DNA from: Adiantum capillus-veneris | Lineage: Eukaryota > Streptophyta > Polypodiopsida > Polypodiales > Pteridaceae | Direction of reading: 5' to 3' | Assembly (NCBI GenBank): GCA_014529385.2 | Contig: CM043947.1 | Location: 133,505,891 to 133,569,890, forward strand | DNA length: 64,000 bases | Shown: piece after piece, positions 23,688-34,369 of the stretch | Layout: each line of letters starts with the position of its first letter | How positions within the stretch are numbered: position 1 is the stretch's first letter | Program-made: the position numbers and the translations under genes | The notes under the pieces: generated by a model | Seen by the model: only the letters and a program-made list of their open reading frames with translations | Database searches by the model: none | What the model was told of the DNA's origin: nothing

Positions 23688-26600
23688 TTACTCCCCCCTT
23701 GGAGAAGCTTTTTGTCCTCGAAAACACAAGTGGTAGTATCTTTGTAAGAACACTGATGTTTTCCTTATTGGCATCCTCTACACGGGCCAATTGTCCATAT
23801 GACCAATACCTAGTGCAGTGAGGAGGTTCAATGAAACCAAGAGCAACATCTTGATTTTCAACATTGTTGTCCTTTTGCAACCACCCATATCTAAATGGTA
23901 ACTCATGATAACTCATGTCAGTATCTTGAAAAGATCATAGCTACTGAAAGATAGAATAGGGAGTGTCCTCATGTCAGACTTCAGAACATTTTGGAACACA
24001 CAGAACCACATGTTCACCGCTAACAAAGGTTACATGCCAACATACTCTGTCAGCACACCTACTAAATCCTTGACTTATGAAACTATCAGTATCAAACCCC
24101 ACCACAACAGGTGTTCAAAGTTGAAAACCTAACCTAAGAAAATTCTAGAATAAGGAGAGAATCACCTATTCAGAATGCATTGTGCTAACGTATGCTCTTA
24201 GCAAATCCTTTAGCACGGTTTACTAACGTATGCGCTTAGCATATCCTTTAGTACTAAATAGAATACTTGTAAGCTTCCCATCCAATGTGGGATGAATAAC
24301 AGCAGTAAGAGTGAGGTACTTTCCCCAACCACTTACAGACAGTCTTCCATGACTGACGACAAACTATGACTCAACCATTGAGTATCCAGCCATATACTCG
24401 ATATGGAATGGAGACAACCAACTAGGTTGAAGGTAGATTGGAGGTTCCAACAACCAATCACTAACATCCATACTCAGCCATCACCTTGTATGGCAGGGTG
24501 TAAACTCATACGAAATCTGCAAGAGAGATTGCACTAGCAATGCAAAAGGGTGTAGAAAGAATAAAGTCCATGGATTTGCATGCCGCTCCAAATAAATTTG
24601 TGTTAAACACTAGGGCCCATAACACCTAGTGTGCATGCATTTAACACAAACATATCCAAACCGCAATTCCATGACGAGACTTTCCATGATACTTACGTGA
24701 AAATCTTGCAACAAAGTTGGACCATAATAGAATGTGACAACCCGGTCACACCTAGGAACCAATTATGAGACCTTCTCATGAACGTAGCATACTTTGCAGC
24801 AAAATTTGGACCATAATAGAATGTGACAACCCGGTCACACCTAGGAACCAACCATGAGACATTCTCATGAACGTAGCATACTTTGCTATATGTAGAAACG
24901 ACCCTCCGTTAAGGTGGTTTCACAGCACTTGTAATCACAACAAGTCTGTACTTAGTACCCGACAATTTTTGGCCACTGAAATTGTTCCTGATACTGTGTG
25001 CATCAATTGGTCTAATGAACGGATGCAACCAGCACCTAGGGACTTCGTCGCGACACATCATTTCGAATTGGGCGCCAGTGTCAGTCGCAGAGACTCATAT
25101 TCTCCACATATAGAATATGTCTCAAGTAAGGATGCCAGGAAAAGTGACATCCATCAAGTACGAGCTGTACTTGTGTGTGGAGGTAACTACGAACACTCTG
25201 CGACGCGAGTGAGAGGGACCCTCATTATCATGCTCCACACTGGCTAAACCAAACTCCTTGAGTTCCTAGACCATGTTGTATCCCATGTGACAACATGTGC
25301 CAAATCGAACCCTACAAGGAGGTTCGTAACAGCATAAGGCAAAAAGGTAGATTGGACACTTGGCCCAAAATACTTTGTGCCGACATGCCCTTGGCATGGC
25401 TCTGTAACATTCAAGCGTACTTATACGCCTTGAAAAAAAAACAAGCAAAGCATACAAAAAATGGAATAACACCAAATTAATAGATGCGTACCTGGAGGTT
25501 TGAACGTAATGTTCACTTACCAGTATTCAAACGGAGAGGAGCACATCTCCTACCTGAAAAACAAACAGCATTGCACTGGGAACCGTGGGTGTTGCCTTCG
25601 CAATCGAACCCCTTTGGTTAAAATCTACGTAGTCAAACCCCTTGGTAAGACCCTTTGTAGAAATTGTTCAACTAGCAGGTAACGGCAACCAACATAGTTA
25701 ACCGTGTACATAATGATTGGAATCAACTTGAAAAGTTGAGTTTATCTGCTACCGCGTGGTAGATTGCAGAATTCTCTCCTTGAAAGTCTAACTGGGAGAG
25801 ATCAAACTGTGATTTTCAGTGCCTATGGGGTGATTTAGCAGTCACCCTGCGGGTCGTACCCCAAACAATATGTCCATAGACACTCCGTAGTGCTATAGAG
25901 AGCGCAAGAAATCCACACAAGTGAATTGCCTAGCTCTTGTGGACAACCATGCTGTCTCAACTGATTGCTGCATCTATACTTCCTTGTAGAGATCAGCTGC
26001 TGTGAGTTGAAGATTTATCAAAAACTCAACTTGAGTGTCGCACTGAAAACATGTAGTGCAAAAATGACACTGTAAAGATCCTGAATGACAAGACCCTTGC
26101 TTGTCCATTAACGTCGATGTATACTTCCCTGGGTAGATCTGTTCACTCTTGAAAACAATCACCCAAAGAATGCCAATAGTTGGGTCTTACCCTTGGCCTG
26201 ACAATGGCTCTTAGCCTGTGTGGTTCATAGCCCTTGTGCAAATTAGTGTTCAATGGACAAACCGATGAAGACTAATTTGAGTAGCATCGTAGCCATGTGC
26301 TAGCTGAGAGTTAGAGCACCTTGGCTCAGGCTGACTCACGAGCAAAACACGTATCAAAAGCTTCGTAGAAGATTTTCATTAGCTATGCCATGCATACATA
26401 ATCTTAAGCCCTTGGCAAAAGTGATGGCCTCAAACGTGAGAGCCCAAACCATAAGTGCCTTGCACAATCTAAACTGGTAGGAATTCTGTGAGGTGATATT
26501 CCCTATTTTGCCAGTTTTTTCAAACTTGTGTGCCACGGCCCTTGATGACAAGTCATTGGGCAGTTCCTTCGCACAAGGGAGAAGCCTTGCTTCATATAAA

Positions 26601-28747
26601 TCGTCAAAGCACTTTGCTTTGCACAAAGCAGTAGTTTTCCAATCAAAGGTGTAAACATGGAAAAATAAAAAGAACATAAAATTGGCTAACCTGGTCGTTG
26701 CTGTAGCCGGTTGGCCCGAGATTCCGTGGAAGAAACAAAAACTCGTGTAAAAATGGCTCATAGCCATATCTGCTACATGGGTGGGAGATGTCGTATGTAC
26801 ATATATGTCCCTTGTATCATATACGCCCTTCTGTCACGTAATAAAATAACCTACAAGCATATTGCCAAATCCTTCCCAAGTTTGTATGCTCATAGTATAT
26901 GCCGAACGTGGGGAATCTCAATGCAAGATGCGTAAATTGAAGCTCTGCTTCACATAAATTGAAGCCTTGCTGATAGCCAATTGATGTTGCTGGTGAGATA
27001 CAGATAGCATGACGGAAAAAATCGACCTTGTCGAGCGATTACAACTGAAATTAGCCATGCCTATCTCCTTGAGATACTGAAAAATTGGCCCTTGGCCTTG
27101 CCTTTGAAGCAAAATGTAACCTTTGACGAGCGTGATCTATCAAGGTACTTAGGAGAATCCATGCTTCAGATAACTATGTCCGGTACATTGCCAATAAATG
27201 CTATTGACGACAGATGTCATAGCGAGCAGAGTCAACAGTATCGACCATGCACAGAGAATGGACCTTGTCCAATTGTACCTTTTATTGAAAAGTAGAAAAA
27301 TACTTATATGCACCTGCGTAACTTGATTACGGAAAGCAAAGAGACTCCTATCTGTTTTGCAGGCGGTGATAAATGGTCGGCCATGCCGAGCACTTTGGCC
27401 TGATGTGCCAATGAAAGATAGGCGAGAAAGAAATTTGCATGACAAACTATAGGCCTTGCCTACACTTTCCGTATTGTAACTAGAAGTCGTCCTATGCACC
27501 CCCATGAAATGGTCATACCATACAATTGTAAAAATTTCCCCAATGAATATGCTCCTAGCATACTCCAAATGCTAGCAGGACAAAAATGAAAGCCTTGCTT
27601 CAGACATTGCCCTTGTAAGTATATACATGCCATGCATGATAAAAAGTCGCAAGGGTTAACTTTGGAGTGGTGTACTCAACACCACAGTGGTGTATGCAGT
27701 GAATGAGCCTTGCTCAATGATCAGAACAACAGGTTGAAGACCAAGTGACCCGTGTTTGAGCATACATTTAATAGTTGCACACTGAGAATGAATCAAACAA
27801 GAAAAGTGCAACAAATCATCATACCTTGGCTTTGAAGGTCAGCAAAGAATATTATTTATGTCGTCATCATCGTAGCTTCTTGAACGCAGGAGCTACATCA
27901 CCATTGATGCTTCGGCAACTCAAAAAAACCATAGAAATTCCTACAAAACACGACCTTGCCGTGCATGATACTGACTTGCATGTCCTTACATGCCACAATG
28001 ATGGCGATCGTGCTTACCCTTGTAAGTCGGATTGGCCACATGGCTAGTGCTTTACTCAAGCTGCTGCCAGTCTGCCTTCTGAAATTCTGCAACCCGAATG
28101 ACCTTCCTTGTCCAACTGAGTATTGTAGATATCGTGTTGCTCACCTTGCATGCTTCGACAAGTCGATGTCTTGTCAAAATTGTGTCTGGTGTGTCAAATC
28201 CATGGTAATGATGTCCGAAGAACCAGAAAATTTGCTGAAGGGAGGCTCGTGCAATATGAAGCCCCTCCTCCTAACAGCTCGAAAATAGTTAGGCTTGGCT
28301 TTGCTATGGGTGAACGGCCTCTTCAACACTTAAGTCCTGGGCCCTTGGCCAAGTGTGATGGTCAACCAAATTAAGCCAGCGATGGCAGCAGCCGCCTGCG
28401 CAGGAAAAAAAACAGAGAAGACAGCGCGCCATGCCGACTTTGTCTACTGACGATGCTGCAACGGGATGTGTTCCCCGTGAGGAGGTGCTCCCGTTGAACC
28501 CAACCATGCAAGCTTTTTTGCAAATCGACACCCTGCCCTGTTGTGTGCAAGGGACCGTTCTCACGATGGTTGGAGCCCCTATTCGGTGCAACCCTTAGGG
28601 ACCTTGCCCACGCCATGGTAGCCTAGCTCCAAGCAGATCGAGAGAGAGAGACCCTTAAAGAGACAGAGAGAGAAAGGGAACATGCAATAAGACATGCAAG
28701 AAGCAAGACCCTTCTTCTTCCCTCCTTCATGGCCTTCCCCTCCCCTA
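23688..28747 (-). other. interior of NaC, no recognised gene
   Basis: Non-coding in appearance. It has an 89-bp tandem duplication (about 24711-24888, GACCATAATAGAATGTGACA in both), a shorter doubled phrase around 24190-24260 (CTAACGTATGC) and many dispersed CCTTGCC/GGCTTG words. The longest open stretch on the element's strand is 26354-26767, starting MAMSHFYTSFCF. Part of it (TGKIGNITSQNSYQ) is kept in the same frame in the sister element at about 31110-31240. From about 25600 to 28000 the sequence is an inverted, diverged copy of NaD. Confidence 0.6.
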
Positions 28748-28759
28748 GCTGTGATACCA
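28748..28759 (-). other. primer-binding site of NaC
   Basis: TGGTATCACAGC on the - strand, one base inside the 5' LTR. One mismatch to the initiator tRNA-Met complement TGGTATCAGAGC. Confidence 0.85.
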
Positions 28760-28760
28760 A

Positions 28761-28891
28761 TGTAAGACCGTGGGGGACTGGACCATGAAACTCTCCACCC
28801 AACTGTGCCATATATAGACTCCTAGCCCCTAAATATAGCGCCGCTTGATCGCATGTCCGTCCTGGCCCTTGGCCCTGCCCTTGGCCTGACA
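28761..28891 (-). repeat. 5' LTR of NaC
   Basis: 131-bp direct repeat of 23557-23687, TG...CA ends, flanked on the right by the target duplication CCAAT. Confidence 0.95.
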
Positions 28892-29075
28892 CCAATATAC
28901 ATACTATACTTACATTGTGAGCCTATTTAAAAGACCCCCACCCCGTTCTATATGTATACATTTTTATACATTTTGGTCTTTTAATAATCCTCTCCGGTTA
29001 ACTCACGTGATATCATACACATTCTAAAAAGTGACCGCCCCGGGGGGTCCTAGCGGGGCAAGGCCCAACCTAGGG

Positions 29076-29208
29076 CGTCAGGGACCTAGGCCAAGGGCCG
29101 GCTGGACCAGTGCGGACTGGGGATCTGCTTAGGGAAAGTGCTAGGAGCTAGCCTATATAAGGGGCGGTAGGGAGGAGGATCCCAGGTTCAGTTACCCTTG
29201 GCCTTATA
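29076..29208 (+). repeat. putative 5' LTR of NaD
   Basis: Starts CGTCAGGGACC (first T of TGTCAG changed to C) and ends CTTATA just before the PBS, about 133 bp, close to the 131 bp of NaC. Holds a good TATA box GCCTATATAAGG (about 29151-29162). The start is set by alignment with the NaC LTR, not by a second copy. Confidence 0.55.
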
Positions 29209-29209
29209 G

Positions 29210-29221
29210 TGGTATCAGAGC
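29210..29221 (+). other. primer-binding site of NaD
   Basis: TGGTATCAGAGC, a perfect 12-base complement to the 3' end of initiator tRNA-Met. Confidence 0.9.
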
Positions 29222-31636
29222 TCAAGGAGGGAGCAGCCATGGAGGAGGGGATGAACCATGGCCTTCTCTTCCGTTCTCTCTCTCGATCTCTCTAGGCTTC
29301 ATCGTCTTCAACATGAGGCATGGCCTCTCAAGGGCACTCTCTCTTGCTCTCCCGTCGTGGACAAGCCGACAAGGCATGGTCATGGGAAGGATGGCTCCAC
29401 AAGCAAGGAAGGGGGGAAGAGAAGCCGACAGGGCTTGGCTGTGTGCATGGTCTCCAAGGCGGGTTTGAAGCGCATGGCTGAAGGGGAAGATCTGTGGGAA
29501 CAACCGCTTGTACATAAGCCAGAGGCGGGGTTGACCTACGACAAAATTGCCATGGGAGGGCTCGTTGGGAGAGCAAGGGGGTAAGGAGCAATTCCCGTTG
29601 AAGCGGCGCTTCGTCTAGAGCAGCACAACGATGGAGCTATCTCCTTTGTCATCGGCGCAAACAACTCGCTGCTGCAGCGAAAAAATCCTATATATTTTTT
29701 TTTCTTTTCTTCTTTTACCCTACCCAACTAAGGGTTGGGGCCCACAGAACACAACAGTTGGGCTCAATTTCGGTTCTGAGATCGAGCACGCCATATGCAA
29801 CTTGCATGCACGACATGCAGTCAACAAGGTGTCCACATCGAAGCTTTTTTTGAAACGTCTCTGTATTTTTCGATATCAAAAAATTTTGCCATGCTTAGAA
29901 ACACAAACAAGGGCCATGTGCATGGTTGCATGCACAACCACGGAAGGCGGAACAGTGGCTCTCGCATGATCACACAAGCTTGCATATTTCCGACATGCGG
30001 TCGCCAAGGCAAGTTGCATTAAGGTATTTATGCGGTAAGCAATAAATTTCAATTTTCTTTGTTATTTTCCTCAAGCACATGTTGCATCCCGCCCGACGTA
30101 CGACTTGGGCCAATCATGTGGTTCTCATACTCGCGTGCACGTATGGGTTTGGCAAACTTTGACTCCCCAGAGACCACTGATTGTGTTCATGACCAGCATC
30201 AAGCATGGCTTGAGTATGACATGGTTATGATGTTTCTAAATGTTAATGTTCGTTGCAATTTTTCCTTACGCAAGTACAACTTGATTCTATCACAGCATGG
30301 TTGTGCATTGCTTAAGAATCATATTCTTCAGATAGAGGAACTATCCTCTCTATTGCATAGCGCTCGCATGCATCAGAGGATAGTGCGTCTCTATTGCATA
30401 TCTCTACATGCATCAGAGAAACTGCATCTTCTGCACTCCAAGCACAAGCACGGCTTGTGACAGTTATCTAAAGCATTCAAATTTTGTTGCCTACTTTATT
30501 GGCAAGCGCCAATTCTTAGTTGCAAGCCTGCATCAAGCACGGCTTGAGTACACACAGTCTCGATCAGAAGTATGGCTTCTACTAAGTGCCTAGATAGAGC
30601 ACGCCCATCAACAGTTCAAATTTTCTCCAAAGGCAAGGCAAAACGGCAATGTTTCAGCATCTCAAGGAGATAGTCACGGCCTATTTCTAGACTTGTGGCA
30701 GGCGGAAAACATGTTTGGCATGGCTGACCATTTGTTCCAAAGTGAGACGCTTGTTTCAAGTTCTAGATTTGAATTTTTGCTAAGAACATGGTTCCTAGGG
30801 AAAGTTTGTCCGAGTTTTCAGCCGCTCACAACAAACCTATACAGTCAAGGACAACAGTAATCACGCTAAGCAAGTACAGCTTGTAAACCTTCTCAATCCG
30901 GTGTACAAGTAGACAAGGTCCATTCTTGGTACATGCTCGACAAGGTTATTTCATTACGTACCAGATGGGTGTATAGGATACACAAGGACATATATGCATA
31001 TGCGACAACTGTCTCTTGCAAAGAAGATATGGCTATGTGCCGTTTTGGAATTATTTTTTCCTTCCAAATTTTATGCCACCTGGTTGCAGCAACAACGACC
31101 GGCAAGGCTTCGGGGAACTGGCAAAATAGGGACTATCACCTCACAGAATCCCTACCAGTCTAAACTGTGCAAGGCACTTATGGTTTTGGCTCTCACGGTT
31201 GAGGCCATCACTCTTCGCAAGGGCTTACGATTCTGCATGCATGGCATGCTAGTGAGGTGGATTCAATTCTACCACTTCATGCATTGCGCTTCCGCTACGA
31301 CACTCGCAACTCTGTCAAGGACAGACTAAGTGATAGATTTCTTAATATGATTGTTGGTTGCTATCAACACAACAACACTACAAGGAACCTAAATCTACGA
31401 CTTATTTTAGGGGCAAAGTGTCAATGCTAAGTTATCCTCATACAATCACGACCCCTGCATGGTAGGTGGGTCGGAATGAAATTTCTATTTTTCTGTTACC
31501 TCTATCGATAAGAGAGTCATACCGGCAAACTGTGGAATTCTTATACGATAAGCTGCAATTTAAGTATAAGATGCGTAAGAGCACATAGCTTGGGTACACA
31601 CTCTAAAACCTTAAGGAAAGTTCCTTAGCCCAGCAT

Positions 31637-31692
<56 letters not shown>

Positions 31693-31835
31693 AAAAAAAA
31701 TGAAAATCTTCTAAGAAGCTTTTGATACATGTTTTGCTCGTGAGTCAGCTTGAGCCAAGGTGCTCTACCTCACAGCTAGCACGTGGCTAAGATGCTACTC
31801 AAATTAGTCTTCATCGGTTCGTTGGTTGAACACTA

Positions 31836-33472
31836 ATTTTTTTTTCCGAGAAAAAGATCCTTCTATTAGTTAATGAAAGCTGCCCATAGGGCTACATCCA
31901 CCTCTGCAAGAGAGGGCTACAACAAACATGATGGGGAGACTCTCCCAATGAAAAAACAGCATATATACAATGGGGCTAAATCAAGAGATGGGAGGAGGGA
32001 AAAGCCACACAGGTGGACAATAGTGCCATCTGAGCACCCCCTGGACCATGGAGTAAAACGGCCCAGGGCGCCAGAGACGAAGGAAAGCCTCGCGGCGCTC
32101 CCGCATGCGGTCGGAGCTGCCCTGTAGTCCCTCAAGCTGTCCTCTGAGAGTGTGGATCAGCTCTAGCCAAAAGTCACGAACAGTCTCCGCTGGTGGTACA
32201 GGGCGAGCCTCAAAGATGCGGAAACAACGGGCCCGCCAGATGAACCAGAGAGCTAGGCCGCTGATGAGCTCCCAACACTCCGCTCTCTCACTGGAGTGTT
32301 GTAGACCCCCTTGTATCACTATCATCCTGCTGGTGGAAGATAGCTCAAACTGAAGTGCCGGGCCCGTGAGGGTGGACCAAGCCGCCGCCCCCCAAGTGTA
32401 CTGTCGAGCCGTGGAGAGGGCAGGGATCAGCCGAAGAACTCGTAGCCACACCTGCTGGGCCGAGGGGCAGTCCCAAAGACAGTGTCGCTGACTCTCCACC
32501 AACTGGTCACAGGCTGTACATGCGGCCGAGAGACCACAATGTACAAGCCATCTCCCTACTGCTGTGGCTCTGTGTGCAACCAACCACTGGAACAAGGTAA
32601 CGCGCCTCGGCTGTCTGGAGTCCCACAGCCTCTGCCAAAAAACTGCCAAGAACTCAACTGTGAGACCCTCCTCCTGCCAATGACGTGCTGCAGCGGGGCG
32701 GGCCTCTCTCAGTGCTGCAAGTATATGACGTCCAAGCCGAACAGTGTACTGAAAGAAAGGGACTCCTGGGCGGTCTGCAGAAGAGAATGGGTCCCTCCAT
32801 AGCCACTCACCAGGATCCCACTGTACTCGTGCCAGTGGACAACACTCCCAAGCCCATAGCCTCCAGTGTCCTGTCTCAAGAGCTGCTGGGTCAGGGTCTA
32901 TGACGCAAGTCCTCCCACAGATGCCCACAATTCGGATCCTCTGAAAACAACACTCTGCAACCTGCGGGGCCTCTACTGCAACTCTCTGTAATCGTCCCCC
33001 ACCCCGAAGCTCGAAGAACAGGGCTGGGACAGTCTCTGAGCAAGCCCTGACTGAAATGAGAACCTCCAGTCGTGTGAAGGCTCCCATCCACCGGGGTGCT
33101 ACTGGCTCGAGAGGCGTGAGCCAATCAGTTGGAACTGACTCTAAGATGTCCTGACACATGCTCTGAACCCCTCTCATGCCCTGTAGCTGGACAACCTGCA
33201 CCTCCTCTGACAAACCTGTGAACTCTAGCCAGTCACCTAGAGAGCGCGCTGGACCTGCTGCCATGGGACCCCAAGAAACATGAGGCCTACTCCCAACCAA
33301 GTGGCCTCTCTGAGTGCTAACCATGGGGTTCCAGACGAGGGGCTGCCGTAGGCACTCCTCCGTGCACGTCGGCTGTCGCTGCTCTAGGCCACACCGCAGT
33401 AGCTCCCAAGAACGAAGCAAACTCACAGCGAATCGGTCCTCCAGTCTCCTGCTCAAACCAACTCGGCGCAAC
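31836..33472 (-). mobile_element. 5'-truncated LINE
   Basis: Flanked by a 13-bp direct repeat TGGTTGAACACTA (31823-31835 and 33473-33485). The NaC counterpart shows the empty site with one copy. A poly(T) run at 31837-31845 is the poly(A) tail of a - strand insertion. 5' truncation, long TSD and A-tail are the marks of target-primed reverse transcription. Its GC content is plainly higher than its surroundings, and the frame is unbroken, so it is probably recent. Confidence 0.93.
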
Positions 33473-33483
33473 TGGTTGAACAC
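31981..33483 (-). CDS. LINE ORF2 C-terminal part with zf-RVT domain
   Basis: A 500-codon open frame without stops, the C-terminal third of a LINE ORF2. The first in-frame Met lies in the target duplication and is fortuitous; the true protein began upstream and was lost by 5' truncation. The reverse transcriptase zinc-binding region is clear: VTLFQWLVAHRATAVGRWL, then CGLSAACTACDQLVESQRHC and LWDCPSAQQVW (about residues 275-345). A Trp-rich tail follows (LALWFIWRARCFRIFEARPV). RT palm and endonuclease are absent, so it cannot act. It ends at a normal stop about 145 bases before the A-tail. Confidence 0.88.
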   Translation of the reverse strand: MFNQLRRVGLSRRLEDRFAVSLLRSWELLRCGLEQRQPTCTEECLRQPLVWNPMVSTQRGHLVGSRPHVSWGPMAAGPARSLGDWLEFTGLSEEVQVVQLQGMRGVQSMCQDILESVPTDWLTPLEPVAPRWMGAFTRLEVLISVRACSETVPALFFELRGGGRLQRVAVEAPQVAECCFQRIRIVGICGRTCVIDPDPAALETGHWRLWAWECCPLARVQWDPGEWLWRDPFSSADRPGVPFFQYTVRLGRHILAALREARPAAARHWQEEGLTVEFLAVFWQRLWDSRQPRRVTLFQWLVAHRATAVGRWLVHCGLSAACTACDQLVESQRHCLWDCPSAQQVWLRVLRLIPALSTARQYTWGAAAWSTLTGPALQFELSSTSRMIVIQGGLQHSSERAECWELISGLALWFIWRARCFRIFEARPVPPAETVRDFWLELIHTLRGQLEGLQGSSDRMRERREAFLRLWRPGPFYSMVQGVLRWHYCPPVWLFPPPIS

Positions 33484-34369
33484 TATTTTGCATAAGGGCT
33501 ATGAGCCAAACAGGCTAAGAGCCGTTGTCAGGCCAAGGGTAAGACCCAACTATTGCCATTCTTTGGGTGATTGATTTCAAGATCTACCAAAGGAAGTACA
33601 CATCGGCGTTAATGGATAAGCAAGAGTCTTGTCATTACGGATGTTTAGGGTGTCATTTTTGCACTACATGTTTTCAGTGCGACACTCAAGTTGAGTTTTT
33701 GATAATCTTCAACTCACAGCAGCTGATCTCTACAAGGAAGTATAGATGCAGCAATCAGTTGCGACAGCATGGCTGTCCATAAGAGCTTGGCAGTTCACTT
33801 GTGTGGGTTTCCTGCCCTCTCTATAGCACTACGGAGTGTCTATGGACATACTGTTTTGGGGTAAGACCTCGCGGGTGATTGTTACATCACCCCATAGGCA
33901 TTAAGGATCACAGTTTGATCTGCATTGAGGATCACAATTGATCTCCCTCAGTTATCCTTTCAAGGAAAGAATTCCGCAATCTATCACACGCGGTAGCGGA
34001 CGAACACACTTTTCAAGTTGATTCCAATCATTATGTACACGGTTGACTATGTTGGTTACCATTATTTGCTAGTTGAGCAGTTTCTACAAAGAGTCTTAGC
34101 AAGGGGTTGACTACGTATATTCTAATCCAAGGGCTTGGATTGCAAAGTTTGAGGGGTTGAAAACGTTGCTATAACATAGATTTCAGCGGGCCCATTTGCC
34201 CTTGATAGATGTTGGAGTGAAGGAGAGGCTTGATGGGGTGTGGATCTCTCATACCACAACCCTTAGTGAAGGGCTGAAAACAGAGGAAAAACAGCAAGGT
34301 TTTATGGCTAGAAATAGTGTCGTGTGACAATTGATAGTGATGGGGGTGTGTCTTTCACCTAACCGAAGG

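Larger units (their letters stand above)
23557..28891 (-). mobile_element. complete non-autonomous LTR element (NaC)
   Basis: Two 131-bp LTRs differing at about six positions, an identical 5-bp target duplication CCAAT (23552-23556 and 28892-28896), a PBS beside the right LTR and a PPT (CCAAGGGGGGAGTAA on the - strand) beside the left one. The 5.07-kb interior has no gag, protease, RT, RNase H or integrase I can recognise. Only its last 230 bases (23690-23916) recall the C-terminal end of gypsy pol (VEDANKENISVLTKILPLV). By structure it resembles a large non-autonomous derivative that borrows enzymes from a GyA/GyB-like chromovirus. Confidence 0.85.
23468..29075. repeat. foldback (inverted-repeat) unit split by NaC
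   Basis: 23468-23551 and the right part of 28897-29075 are imperfect inverted copies. The left has GGTCCTACCCGGGGTAGTCGC...ATATCACGTG; the right has CACGTGATAT...GTGACCGCCCCGGGGGGTCC. Without NaC the unit is about 270 bp. It could be a MITE-like element or part of an old LTR. Its left edge abuts truncated GyB and its right edge the LTR of NaD. Confidence 0.4.
29076..34150 (+). mobile_element. non-autonomous LTR element NaD, sister of NaC, 3' end missing
   Basis: A 5' LTR-like sequence (29076-29208), a perfect PBS (29210-29221) and an interior that is a diverged inverted copy of NaC's interior. For example, CACAGCAGCTGATCTCTACA near 33714 mirrors 25988-26007. Similarity fades near 34150, and no 3' LTR is seen. 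The interior has no recognised gene, with open stretches such as 29258-29584 that match nothing I know, plus a (CT)n tract at 31638-31690. A LINE interrupts it at 31836-33472. Confidence 0.7.

Noticed and set aside
24867-25247. 126-codon + strand frame inside NaC
   Set aside because: Opposite to the element's strand, no similarity, and not kept in NaD.
29258-29584. 108-codon frame just after the NaD PBS
   Set aside because: Position would suit a gag start, but NaC has no matching frame and the composition is not gag-like.
31370-31386. CACTACAAGGAAC inside NaD as a possible CACTA terminus
   Set aside because: No subterminal repeats, no partner end and no break in NaD similarity there.
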